The notes under the pieces are model-generated. The model did not search any database and was not told the origin of the DNA. It saw nothing but the letters and a program-made list of their open reading frames with translations. A DNA stretch of 64,000 nucleotides from Bacillus sp. CHD6a (GTDB taxonomy: Bacteria > Bacillota > Bacilli > Bacillales > Bacillaceae_I), in contig NZ_LBMD01000012.1 in NCBI RefSeq assembly GCF_001293645.1, positions 62,001-126,000 of the forward strand. The letters are read 5' to 3'. This document shows, in pieces, positions 8,370 to 16,491 of the stretch (the first letter of the stretch is position 1; every line of letters starts with the position of its first letter). The position numbers were made by a program, and so were the translations under genes.

Positions 8370-9374
8370 GTGAGTAGAATAGTTGATTGGAAAAGTATAA
8401 TGAAATTTATAGTAGTAACTTTCCTGCTCCTCTTGTTAATGGGGATGAGCATTGTCTTAGGGTATACAGATACAACGGTTAAGTTAGCTTATGAAGCATT
8501 TACCGCCTTTAATGGAAGTAATGAGCATATCATTATTCAATCGGTCCGCTTGCCAAGAGCGCTAATTGCCGCATGTGTTGGCGCCTCTCTGGCTATGGCG
8601 GGTGTGTATATGCAAACCTTGACGAAGAACCCTTTGGCATCTCCTGGCATACTTGGGATCAATGCAGGGGCAAGTTTTGCGGTAGTGTTTGTCATTTCCT
8701 TCTTTAACGTGGCAAACTTGAATATTTTCACATGGGTATCCTTTTTGGGAGCTGCCGTTGCTGCATTAGCAGTATATTTTATTGGGGGAATAGGAAGACA
8801 AGAATTGACCCCTATGAAAATAACCCTTGCTGGGGCTGCGATTACTGCACTTTTTTCCTCTTTTACACAAGGCATATTAGTGACGAATGAAGCTGCACTA
8901 GATGAAGTCTTATTTTGGCTATCTGGATCAATTCAAGGGAGAAAGCTGGAAGTATTGGCATCTGTCTTTCCCTATTTATTAGGTGGATGGGTGTTGGCGC
9001 TGATCCTAACCCCGATGATGAATGTGTTGGCAATGGGAGATGATGTCGCAAAAGGCCTTGGGGTCAAGGTTGGAATCTTGAAACTACTAGTAGGTGTTCT
9101 TGTCATTCTACTTGCTGGTGGATCGGTTGCCGTGGCAGGACCTATCGGGTTCGTTGGAATGGTCATACCTCATATTGCGCGTCGTATTATTGGTACTGAT
9201 CATAGATGGCTCGTACCTTTTGCTGGTTTACTAGGTGGCGTTCTTCTCTTGGCAGCTGACATAGGAGCAAGGTATATTGTCATGCCACAAGAGGTGCCAG
9301 TAGGTGTCATGACCGCATTTATCGGGACACCGTATTTTATATACATAGCAAGGAAGGGGTTTAACAAAGGATGA
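8370..9374 (+). CDS. yfiZ: FecCD-family siderophore ABC permease (YfiZ-like)
   Basis: A permease of the BtuC/FecD type, about 334 residues with around ten transmembrane helices. Family signatures are visible: IIQSVRLPRALIAACVGASLAMAG, then QTLTKNPLASPGILGINAGA, and near the end GPIGFVGMVIPHIARRIIGTDHR, which contains the ATPase-coupling loop. GTG at 8370 is six bases after AGGATGGT and fits better than the ATG at 8358, which abuts that site. It overlaps the next gene by four bases (ATGA), so the two permeases are translated together and should form a heterodimer. Divergent from yfiY across two Fur boxes. Confidence 0.88.
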   Translation: MSRIVDWKSIMKFIVVTFLLLLLMGMSIVLGYTDTTVKLAYEAFTAFNGSNEHIIIQSVRLPRALIAACVGASLAMAGVYMQTLTKNPLASPGILGINAGASFAVVFVISFFNVANLNIFTWVSFLGAAVAALAVYFIGGIGRQELTPMKITLAGAAITALFSSFTQGILVTNEAALDEVLFWLSGSIQGRKLEVLASVFPYLLGGWVLALILTPMMNVLAMGDDVAKGLGVKVGILKLLVGVLVILLAGGSVAVAGPIGFVGMVIPHIARRIIGTDHRWLVPFAGLLGGVLLLAADIGARYIVMPQEVPVGVMTAFIGTPYFIYIARKGFNKG

Positions 9375-10423
9375 AGGGATATCGTAGTTTTCGGATTGGT
9401 AAGGACAAGGTATCCCTGCTTTTAGATCAAAATGCACTTTTAAAACTTGGAATACTTGTCATGATCACGTGTATTATTTTTATTGTGAGTGTTGGATTAG
9501 GAGATCTTCGCATCCATCCTTTTACGGTTGTAAATTTATTTTTTGGAGGAGGATCAGAGCTCGAGCAGCTCGTTGTCTTTGAATTTAGATTACCGAGAAT
9601 CATTGCCTCTGTGTTAGTCGGAATGGCATTAGCGGTAGCAGGGGGAATTTTGCAAGGAATGATCCGGAACAGCCTCGCTGCTCCGGACACAATAGGTGTA
9701 ACCGCAGGTGCCGCAATGGCCGTTGTCGCCTTTCTCTGGCTTTTTAGCGACGATAATTACTCTTTATTCGTCAGCATCAAATGGCTGCCTGTTGCCGCTT
9801 TTCTTGGAGCTTCTCTAGTAGCGATTGCAGTCTATTTCCTTTCCTGGAAAGACGGGGTAACTCCCGTTCGACTGATCCTTATTGGAATAGGGATATCTGC
9901 ATTGATGCAGGCGGGAACGACCACGTTTATGGTGCTAGGTCCCATTTATATGGCTAGTCAAGCGAACATATGGATTACAGGTAGCGTTAATAGTATCACA
10001 TGGGAGGATGTAAACGTGCTTCTTCCTGTCACCGTAATCCTCCTAATTTTGGCTTTCCTCTCCGCGCGGAATGTAAATGTTCAGTCCTTAGGGGAAGATA
10101 TAGCTACTAACGTAGGAAGCGCGGTACAACGTCAACATTTCCTGCTACTCATGATTAGTACAGGATTAGTAGGTGTATCAGTTGCGTTTGCTGGTGGTAT
10201 AGGATTTGTCGGACTGATGGCACCACATATTGCCCGCAAACTGGTAGGTTCCTCGTACGGAGCACTACTTCCAGTCGCAGCTTTTATCGGTGCCATCCTT
10301 GTAATGGTGGCAGATTTAATTGGACGGACCATGTTCTTACCTTCCATTGTACCTGCAGGGGTCTTTACAGCAACCCTTGGTGCACCATACTTTATCTATC
10401 TTTTGATGAAATCGAAAAGGTAA
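9371..10423 (+). CDS. yfhA: FecCD-family siderophore ABC permease (YfhA-like)
   Basis: A second BtuC-type permease, 350 residues, partner of the preceding one. It has FEFRLPRIIASVLVGMALAVAGGILQG and RNSLAAPDTIGVTAGA near the N-terminal third and GGIGFVGLMAPHIARKLVGSSYGALLP with VADLIGRTMFLPSIVPAGVFTA at the end. About ten membrane helices are visible. The start overlaps the yfiZ stop by four bases. Together with YfiZ and YfiY it makes the membrane part of a ferric-siderophore importer. An ATP-binding subunit is absent from this locus. Confidence 0.88.
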   Translation: MKGYRSFRIGKDKVSLLLDQNALLKLGILVMITCIIFIVSVGLGDLRIHPFTVVNLFFGGGSELEQLVVFEFRLPRIIASVLVGMALAVAGGILQGMIRNSLAAPDTIGVTAGAAMAVVAFLWLFSDDNYSLFVSIKWLPVAAFLGASLVAIAVYFLSWKDGVTPVRLILIGIGISALMQAGTTTFMVLGPIYMASQANIWITGSVNSITWEDVNVLLPVTVILLILAFLSARNVNVQSLGEDIATNVGSAVQRQHFLLLMISTGLVGVSVAFAGGIGFVGLMAPHIARKLVGSSYGALLPVAAFIGAILVMVADLIGRTMFLPSIVPAGVFTATLGAPYFIYLLMKSKR

Positions 10424-10569
10424 GATAAGGGGACAGGATCATCATGGGATATATAAGCATTGGTCTACACGGAGGTTTACTTATTGATTTGACTGTGAAA
10501 CTAAGCTGAAGTTAATGTTTCTTTAGGAAGTTTACTATATCTAAACAAAAAGAAAGTTTGATAAGTACA

Positions 10570-10615
10570 AAAGGGACGGTTAGCTGCTACCCTAGCAGTA
10601 AAACCGTCCCTCTGT
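10570..10615 (-). terminator. Nested-stem terminator, 3' of the Cys-rich gene
   Basis: AGGGACGGTT (10572-10581) pairs with AACCGTCCCT (10602-10611) and encloses a CTGCTA/TAGCAG hairpin. On the minus strand TTTT follows. It ends the minus-strand gene at 10630 and may also stop plus-strand read-through from yfhA. Confidence 0.75.
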
Positions 10616-10629
10616 GTTTGAACTTAGAA

Positions 10630-10986
10630 TCAGCGGTCACATGTAATGACGACAAATTCTCCTGGCCTCATTGATACCGTTTGTGTTGGCGGGCCACTTA
10701 CTCTTCTTTCGCAATATACATCCAATGTGGTTAAGCCGCAAAAGATTCTAACATACTCTTCTCCACATAAGTTTACGTCTGGTAATCTTCTCGTTGGAGC
10801 CCCAAAAATAGGCAAGCAAAACACAACGCCAATCTCTCCAGGTCTTAAAACCTCTTGGCTTGCAAGCGATGTTCTACTTCTGCCTTCTTCATCGACAATG
10901 GTTATTAAATGCCCGCCTAAATGAGGGATGTTACAGATATTCCCCAATAAGCTATTCTTGATAGATGTTACAATATTTTCATCCAT
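10630..10986 (-). CDS. Cys-rich hypothetical protein, possibly spore-surface
   Basis: I do not recognise this 118-residue protein. It has six cysteines spread along its length (ICNIP, VFCLP, NLCGEE, IFCGL, VYCER, ITCDR), alternating hydrophobic strands and no signal peptide or membrane segment. That pattern is typical of a beta-rich, disulfide-linked protein. The ribosome binding site AAGGAGGT is strong, eight bases from the ATG. Upstream on this strand CATATGAT (11032-11025) resembles the -10 element CATANNNT of mother-cell sigma factors E and K, which together with the cysteines suggests a coat or appendage role. This is inference from composition only. Confidence 0.6.
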   Translation of the reverse strand: MDENIVTSIKNSLLGNICNIPHLGGHLITIVDEEGRSRTSLASQEVLRPGEIGVVFCLPIFGAPTRRLPDVNLCGEEYVRIFCGLTTLDVYCERRVSGPPTQTVSMRPGEFVVITCDR

Positions 10987-11176
10987 CTCTTAAACCTCCT
11001 TATTATTTTCATAGATTCATAGATATCATATGCATGTTGAGAGAGTTTGATAGGGCATTCATTGACTTGCATATAAAAACGGGCCTTTTTCTTATTGCGA
11101 TATGTTAGTTCGTTTATTAGGAATACGGATGAAGCGACAGGAAAATTGAAATCGCTTTTGAAGTAATAATGGAAAT

Positions 11177-11206
11177 AAAAAATGGCCCTCTAAGGGCCAT
11201 TTTTTT
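11177..11206 (-). terminator. Bidirectional terminator after acyltransferase gene
   Basis: AATGGCCCT (11181-11189) pairs with AGGGCCATT (11193-11201) around a 3-base loop. The arms are extended by A and T runs on both sides, so it can act in either direction. It lies just 3' of the acyltransferase. Confidence 0.85.
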
Positions 11207-11233
11207 CCTATAGAATGCAAGAATTGGCGGTCT

Positions 11234-12310
11234 TTACTTCGCCCCCAATAAAGTTTTTACAACGGCAAAGCGTTTGATGAAAATAAAAAAGATTAAAACA
11301 ATAGAGAGGAACGTTAATAGGTTAATGAGAATAAATTGAGACCATATAGAAATAGATAATTCTTGCATATAGAACCCGATTACCACAATCAGCGTTTGAT
11401 GAAGTATATAAATGGTAAACACCTTCTTATTCACAGATGAAATCCAGTTATTCTTTTTGTTTATATACGTTTTGAAATAAGCAAGAATGGCAAACATCCA
11501 TGCAAAGGTGGTGATGGACTGTAGCAAGGTGAATAATACGAGTGGAGTATCAAAGCCGTTTGTGATGTGTTGCCAATAGAGGAATAACACAGCACTCATG
11601 CCTACGATCGCAAGGATCAATAGGCGACCTCGTTCTTTCACCATCATGCGCTCTAACTCTGTTTCTTTTACGATGCATGCACCATAGAGAAAAAAAGTAA
11701 AATAGTAGAATGGGTTAAATTCCATGCCTAATAAGGCAATATCCGTAATGAAAATAGGGATAATCAATACGTATAAAAGCCATGAAGGGGTAGAAGACGT
11801 TATCATACTTTCCTTTTTTTGTATAAAACGAAAGACCGCTATGCTTATTAGCGAAAACACGACTAAAAATAAAATGAACCACATGTGGGCCGGCGTAAAC
11901 GTACCAGTAAATCCGTCAATTTGAGAAAGATCAAAGGTAAAGAAGGTGGGATAATACTCCCAATAACTTGTAGTAGCAGGAATGATTCCTTTACTTAAGG
12001 CGGCATAATATCCTTGAGGGGGAACGATTACCAATACAGCAAAGATAAAGGGAATGAGCAATCGTTTTAGTCGGTCATGGATAAAGGCTCTGTTGCTTCT
12101 AGAACGTAGTATAAAATAGGTTCCGACACCAGAAACCAAAAAAAGAATTGGCATCCGCCATTGTGACAAAAAAATAGCAAACAATTGAAGGATCATGCTT
12201 TGATCATCTTTTATGTAGAACGGGTAATAATCATAGATTCTTGCGGTGTGAAATGGAATGAGCAATAGTATGGCTACTATCCTTATACCATCTATATAGT
12301 GTTTCCTCAC
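11234..12310 (-). CDS. Membrane acyltransferase (acyltransferase 3 / OpgC-like family)
   Basis: An integral membrane acyltransferase of about 358 residues and roughly ten helices. The family hallmark is the N-terminal YIDGIRIVAILLLIPFHTARIYD, where the first-helix histidine is the likely catalytic base, and QWRMPILFLVSGVGTYF follows as usual. These proteins transfer acetyl or succinyl groups to extracellular sugars or polymers. GTG at 12310 follows GGGAGG with nine bases between; an in-frame TTG at 12334 lies upstream of that site and is less likely. It stands alone, flanked by terminators, so its acceptor cannot be inferred from neighbours. Confidence 0.8.
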   Translation of the reverse strand: MRKHYIDGIRIVAILLLIPFHTARIYDYYPFYIKDDQSMILQLFAIFLSQWRMPILFLVSGVGTYFILRSRSNRAFIHDRLKRLLIPFIFAVLVIVPPQGYYAALSKGIIPATTSYWEYYPTFFTFDLSQIDGFTGTFTPAHMWFILFLVVFSLISIAVFRFIQKKESMITSSTPSWLLYVLIIPIFITDIALLGMEFNPFYYFTFFLYGACIVKETELERMMVKERGRLLILAIVGMSAVLFLYWQHITNGFDTPLVLFTLLQSITTFAWMFAILAYFKTYINKKNNWISSVNKKVFTIYILHQTLIVVIGFYMQELSISIWSQFILINLLTFLSIVLIFFIFIKRFAVVKTLLGAK

Positions 12311-12916
12311 GTACCTTATCCTCCCTTTTTTCAAATGAAACGGCTCCTCAGTGAAATTTAAACGTTATCTCCTTGAATTTCTTGTAGAATCATGTACCCT
12401 CTCCATCCATAGATCTTGGCATTTTACAGTCAGTACCTGCACGATAAGTGTCATAAGAAGTTATAGAGTCAGTCATTTCATCTAATTCATTAGAAACAAA
12501 ATACACTGCTAGTGATATACTTACTAAAAAAGACAATCAAGCTTCTTAACAGCTTTATGTTTGCCATGGAGAATGCTCTCATCCAAGTAGTCTTACAATA
12601 GTTTATTTTAAATTCTAGTCAGCCCTAATAATACCAATATATCTCATAATCTACCTTTGAGATATAGGATTATTATAGAGAAAATAGTGACATAAAGGAA
12701 TATGAAGGTAAACGTGTTAATTTCTATACCAGAAAAGAGAATTTTCCTTTCCATATCTTGTTTAGTGAAAGGTGGCTCTAGGATTTTATAAAACCTGTAT
12801 ATTTCACTACTGCTTGAATGCTATCTTAATAATTAAGTAGGTAAAACTTTAATGAATTGGACAAGAGAAAAAAAGGTTTATGATACTTGTCCCTTTAATC
12901 ATGAGGGGGAGACAAC
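12311..12916. other. Long AT-rich intergenic region
   Basis: About 600 bases lie between the acyltransferase and msrA. No intact gene is visible apart from a possible frameshifted small reading frame on the minus strand (12390-12567). The msrA promoter must lie in the right-hand part, but I could not assign it. Confidence 0.4.
12390..12567 (-). pseudogene. Possible frameshifted small exported-peptide gene
   Basis: An ATG at 12567 opens MANIKLLRSLIVFF and then stops early. If one base is dropped from the six-T run (12526-12531 on the plus strand), the frame continues as LVSISLAVYFVSNELDEM and runs to a TGA at 12390, giving a hydrophobic leader with a polar tail. The ribosome binding site is poor. 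This may be a decayed small secreted or membrane peptide, or coincidence. Confidence 0.2.
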
Positions 12917-13387
12917 ATGGAAGTAATTTATTTCGCTGGTGGATGTCTTTGGGGCGTGCAGGCATATATAAAGACGTTGCCTGGTGTTATGTTAACGGAA
13001 GCGGGAAGAGCGAATGGCACAGGTCATACCCTTGAGGGAAAGTATGATGGGTATGCGGAGTGTGTAAAAACGGAGTTTGATCCGGATCTTGTAAATGTAA
13101 CGAGATTAATGGAATACTTCTTTGAGATTATTGATCCGTATAGTTTGAATCAACAAGGTCAGGATGTGGGGGAGAAATACAGAACGGGAGTGTATAGTGA
13201 AAATCCTAAACATTTGGAAGCAGCACGAGCGTTTATTCGTAATCGAAGCGATTGGGACCAGATTGTTGTGGAAGTTTTACCTCTCTCAAACTATGTGAGA
13301 AGCGCTGAAGAGCATCAAGACAGGTTAGCTAGATGTCCGGATGATTATTGCCATATTCCAGAAGAGTTGTTGCGGAAATATAAGTAA
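12917..13387 (+). CDS. msrA: Peptide-methionine (S)-S-oxide reductase, divergent MsrA
   Basis: A 156-residue MsrA-fold protein that repairs oxidised methionine. The catalytic Cys10 lies in GGCLWG, where the usual motif is GCFWG, so the methyl-binding phenylalanine is replaced by leucine. Other family features are the ECVKTEFDP segment with the catalytic glutamate, DPYSLNQQGQDVGEKYRTGVY, and SAEEHQDRL. It is shorter than E. coli MsrA and close to the minimal core. A cysteine pair near the C-terminus (ARCPDDYCHI) could supply resolving cysteines. GAGGGGGAGACAAC precedes the ATG. There is no fused or adjacent msrB. Confidence 0.85.
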   Translation: MEVIYFAGGCLWGVQAYIKTLPGVMLTEAGRANGTGHTLEGKYDGYAECVKTEFDPDLVNVTRLMEYFFEIIDPYSLNQQGQDVGEKYRTGVYSENPKHLEAARAFIRNRSDWDQIVVEVLPLSNYVRSAEEHQDRLARCPDDYCHIPEELLRKYK

Positions 13388-13502
13388 GATTCGTGCGAGG
13401 GGACGTTCCATTCGACTGACTCCACTCCAACCTTCATGGAAAAATGTATTTTGGCACGAACTTTTATAAAAACCTCTTAAATGAACTATACTTTAACGCT
13501 GC

Positions 13503-13533
13503 GGTGACCTCACAAAAGGTCATCTTATTTTTT
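13503..13533 (+). terminator. Terminator between msrA and the HEAT-like gene
   Basis: GGTGACCT pairs with AGGTCATC (one G-U pair) around CACAAA, followed by TTATTTTTT. Confidence 0.75.
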
Positions 13534-13673
13534 GACAAAAAACACTCCTGTAATTGGTAAGTAAACGCAGTTCAAGCTTCGTTTCAAACAAAGTTATCTT
13601 TACTTTCTGAAGCATATCTCATCATAATGAAAGAAAGGTTACGAAAAGAGATTTTTCGAAAGGAAGGGAAGTC

Positions 13674-14300
13674 ATGAGCGTATTGCACTTATTAGCTTCA
13701 CAGCAAGATCGTAATGATGAAGAGCCGAACATTGAACTTGCACATATGCTAGCAAACGAAGAAAATCTCGAGGGAATAGAAGAGATAGTGGTGAACCTAT
13801 CAAACAAAGACAAGAAGATATCGCATGATTGTATTAAGGTGGCATATGAAATTGGACAAGTTAAACCAGCACTTATTAGTAAGTATGCACCAATCTTTCT
13901 TGAACTGCTTACGAGTCGCCATAATCGTTTAGTGTGGGGGGCTATGTCAGCTCTGACAACCATTGCAGAGGTGGCATCGGATACGATTATGGAGAATCAT
14001 AAAAGTGTTATACGTGCCATGAAAAACGGATCCGTTATTACAGTGGATAAAGGTGTGCTGACCCTTGCTAAACTTGCAAAAGTAAATAAAGAAAATTGTA
14101 ACGTTATCTTTCCTTTTTTGCTGCAACACTTAGAGAATTGCCGGCCAAAGGAAATTCCACAGCATGCTGAAAGCACATTGATTGCAGTTGATGATAATAA
14201 CAAAGAGGAGTTTGTGGCTGTGTTACAAAAGAGAGAAAAATATTTAACAGCACCTCAATTAAAGAGAGTTAAAAAAATTTATAAAACAGTAGAGGTGTGA
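13674..14300 (+). CDS. HEAT/ARM-like alpha-helical repeat protein
   Basis: A 208-residue soluble, all-helical protein. Consecutive helix pairs such as AHMLANEENLEGIEEIVVNL, LISKYAPIFLELLTSRHNRL and VWGAMSALTTIAEVASDTI look like HEAT or armadillo-type repeats, which bind other proteins. AAGGAAGGGAAGTC precedes the ATG. The stop overlaps the ribosome binding site of the zinc-ribbon gene that follows, so the two are probably one operon. I cannot name a function. Confidence 0.65.
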   Translation: MSVLHLLASQQDRNDEEPNIELAHMLANEENLEGIEEIVVNLSNKDKKISHDCIKVAYEIGQVKPALISKYAPIFLELLTSRHNRLVWGAMSALTTIAEVASDTIMENHKSVIRAMKNGSVITVDKGVLTLAKLAKVNKENCNVIFPFLLQHLENCRPKEIPQHAESTLIAVDDNNKEEFVAVLQKREKYLTAPQLKRVKKIYKTVEV

Positions 14301-14305
14301 TAGCA

Positions 14306-14560
14306 ATGAAAGAATATAAAAAGTGTCAAAGTTGCGCCATGCCATTGAAAAAAAGCGAAGACCGGGGTACAGAAGTGAACTTAGACAAAAGCTCCATGTA
14401 CTGCAAGCATTGTTATCAAGACGGCGAGTTCACGCAAAAGAATATTTCTGTAGATGAAATGAAACAATTTGTAAAAGCTAAATGCATAGAAATGGGGTTT
14501 CCTAAGTTTTTAGCAGGATTTTATGTGAAAAATCTTCATAAATTGGAGAGATGGAAATAG
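14306..14560 (+). CDS. Small zinc-ribbon protein
   Basis: An 84-residue protein with a treble-clef or zinc-ribbon pattern: KKCQSCAMPL then MYCKHCYQDGEF, two CxxC knuckles about 25 residues apart. It matches a recognised putative zinc-ribbon family (CxxCxMP...YCxxCYxxGxF). The C-terminal half is helical and basic. AGAGGT lies nine bases before the ATG at 14306; GTG at 14297 falls inside the preceding stop region and is unlikely. Coupled to the HEAT-like gene upstream. The partner nucleic acid or protein is unknown. Confidence 0.75.
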   Translation: MKEYKKCQSCAMPLKKSEDRGTEVNLDKSSMYCKHCYQDGEFTQKNISVDEMKQFVKAKCIEMGFPKFLAGFYVKNLHKLERWK

Positions 14561-14630
14561 GGTTAAGAGGACAGGGCCGTCAGCCTGTATACAGTTTAAA
14601 CTGTCCCTTCCAATCCAAGGAGGAAGCTGC

Positions 14631-14912
14631 ATGCGAAAGTTTATCAGACGTTTAAAGTTTATCTTCACCTTTTGGAGGTTCATTCCTTTCCTGATAGATT
14701 ATTTCAGGTCAAACGAAGTAACAGGGACTAAAAAGATTGTTGGTGTGGTGCTTCTCGTGGTGTATTTGATTTTCCCTTTTGATCTCATTCCTGATTATCT
14801 TCTGTTTTTCGGTGTGTTGGATGATGTGATGGTTGTGACGTTTTTGTTGGAGAGGATAGTAAAGATGGCACCGATTCCGCTCAAGGAGAAGTATAAGCTT
14901 TTGGATAAGTAG
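14631..14912 (+). CDS. YkvA/DUF1232 membrane protein
   Basis: A 93-residue small membrane protein with the DUF1232 signature: VYLIFPFDLIPDYLLFFGVLDDVMVVTFLLERI. The DLIPD motif and the following aspartate pair are the conserved family core. A basic N-terminus precedes two hydrophobic helices. AAGGAGG is well placed before the ATG. Function is unknown; the family is widespread in Bacillus. Confidence 0.8.
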   Translation: MRKFIRRLKFIFTFWRFIPFLIDYFRSNEVTGTKKIVGVVLLVVYLIFPFDLIPDYLLFFGVLDDVMVVTFLLERIVKMAPIPLKEKYKLLDK

Positions 14913-14962
14913 ACGGGCCAAACACCCCCCTGACGATCCGACTTTTCCCAATCTCAACGTTA

Positions 14963-14998
14963 AAAGTGTTACGCCTCCAAGACGTAACACTTTATTTC
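14963..14998 (-). terminator. Terminator overlapping the CLC gene stop
   Basis: AAAGTGTTACG (14963-14973) pairs perfectly with CGTAACACTTT (14983-14993). The stop codon of the minus-strand CLC gene lies in the arm. On the plus strand ATTTCTTTT follows, so it may serve the DUF1232 gene too. It resembles the hairpin at 16448. Confidence 0.75.
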
Positions 14999-16281
14999 TT
15001 TTCTGCCTTTTTAATGGTTTCTCCTGGAGGCAGTTGATATAACCTGCTTTTCGGTTCATATATCTTTTGGGAAGGCCATAGTCCGTGATGTCCTGAAAAT
15101 AGATAGCTGATGAAACAGGCAACAAAAAAGTATTCTAAACCCTTTCCGTTAAACATCTCCATTGCCAAAAGGAATGCTGCCAGCGGAGTATTAGTTCCTG
15201 CACTAAAAGCGGCAATTAATCCTAATGCAGCGACAAAGGACAGGGGTAAATCAACAAAAGTATGTAAGGCATTTCCTAATGTTGCGCCCATAAAGAATAA
15301 AGGAATGGCTTCCCCGCCGACAAAGCCGCTACCAAGCGTAATCGCAGTCAAAGCAAGCTTCGCTAGGAAAGAAAAGGGAGGGACTTCTTCTCTGAAGGAT
15401 AGCTCTAGCATCTCAATTCCGCGACCGTTGTAGTCTTGGGAACCAATCATTAATGTAATGGCTACTACTAAGATTCCTCCAAAAAAGGCCCTCTTCATAT
15501 GGTTCTTCTTAAACAACTTCTCAGAGAAATGTTGTATTTCGTGCCGCAACTGACAATATAAAACGCTGACCAGACAAAAGATCACGGATAGAAGTATCAC
15601 TTTCATAAACGTAATAAACGATATTTCTGGTACGCTTTGGATGATGAATTCCTCGTGTTTATGTCCCCAAGCACCCGTTGTGATAAAGTGTGCAACAAAG
15701 CTAGACGTTAGGCATGGAACCACTGCTTCAAATTTTAATTTTCCTAATGCGGCCATTTCCATCCCGAAAACAACACCAGTTATGGGTGCCCCAAAGGCAG
15801 CACCAAAGCCAGCACTTATTCCGCTCATGATGATCATTTTGGTATCCAATTTGTTTACTTTAAAGAAGTTGTTGACTGCCGAGGCTACACTGCTCCCCAT
15901 TTGAATAGCTGCCCCTTCTCTTCCTGTTGAGCCCCCCAAGATGACCGTAATAAAAGTCCCAATATAGACAATTGGCCCCATCCTCACAGGCACTTTTTTT
16001 TCGCCATGTACAGCGTCTATTACCAAGTTATTCAATTCGGCTATGTCATTTACCGTATGATGTAGAAAAACCTTTCCATAATTCATATAAAGGTAACCGA
16101 TGATGATACCTCCAAAGGGAAGAAGGAGGATCAGCCAATCGTTTTGTAATCGTACATCTCCGAGATAATCATTCGTTTTTAAAAGGAAAGTAGTGATCGA
16201 GCCCACCATTAAACCAATTATGCTTCCAAAAAAGCCCCATTGAGCAAGTATTGCAAAAAAACTTTTATACTTTAAGAACAT
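14992..16281 (-). CDS. CLC-family antiporter, CLC-F (fluoride/proton) type
   Basis: A 429-residue CLC protein of about ten to twelve helices. The GREGA segment (GGSTGREGAAIQMGSSVAS) carries the gating glutamate. The canonical GSGIP chloride-selectivity motif is absent; in its place lies AELNNLVIDAVHGEKKVPVRMGP, as in the CLC-F clade that exports fluoride in exchange for protons. MSGISAGFGAAFGAPITGVVFGMEM and GGEAIPLFFMGATLG also match that clade. I infer fluoride export rather than chloride transport. No fluoride riboswitch could be seen upstream. The ATG at 16281 has a weak GGTGA site close by. The gene is flanked by terminators on both sides. Confidence 0.8.
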   Translation of the reverse strand: MFLKYKSFFAILAQWGFFGSIIGLMVGSITTFLLKTNDYLGDVRLQNDWLILLLPFGGIIIGYLYMNYGKVFLHHTVNDIAELNNLVIDAVHGEKKVPVRMGPIVYIGTFITVILGGSTGREGAAIQMGSSVASAVNNFFKVNKLDTKMIIMSGISAGFGAAFGAPITGVVFGMEMAALGKLKFEAVVPCLTSSFVAHFITTGAWGHKHEEFIIQSVPEISFITFMKVILLSVIFCLVSVLYCQLRHEIQHFSEKLFKKNHMKRAFFGGILVVAITLMIGSQDYNGRGIEMLELSFREEVPPFSFLAKLALTAITLGSGFVGGEAIPLFFMGATLGNALHTFVDLPLSFVAALGLIAAFSAGTNTPLAAFLLAMEMFNGKGLEYFFVACFISYLFSGHHGLWPSQKIYEPKSRLYQLPPGETIKKAEKK

Positions 16282-16447
16282 TCACCATTCACTCGTTTCT
16301 TACCAGTTATAAAATACAATTTTATTCTTGCCTAATGGGCGAAAATTATTTTGGCGAGTTAGAATGAAAGGAATAGGTGCGAGTGAATTCCAGTCGCGGT
16401 GATAGGTGGTTTTTGGGAGGAGGATTGGACAGTCTTTCTCTTTGTAA

Positions 16448-16487
16448 ACAAAACGTGTTACGCCACCCTAGACGTAACACGTTTTGT
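16448..16487 (-). terminator. Strong terminator after dgcW
   Basis: A 15-bp perfect stem, ACAAAACGTGTTACG with CGTAACACGTTTTGT, and a 10-base loop. It lies just 3' of the minus-strand GGDEF-EAL gene. Its inner sequence (GTGTTACGCC...AGACGTAACAC) nearly repeats that of the terminator at 14963. Confidence 0.8.
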
Positions 16488-16491
16488 AGTA

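Noticed and set aside
14709-15125. Minus-strand reading frame of 138 codons across the CLC terminator
   Set aside because: It runs antisense to the DUF1232 gene and through the terminator hairpin, has no family pattern, and is a shadow frame.
16282-16447. Fluoride (crcB) riboswitch before the CLC-F gene
   Set aside because: I could not find the conserved core or pseudoknot pairing on the minus strand.
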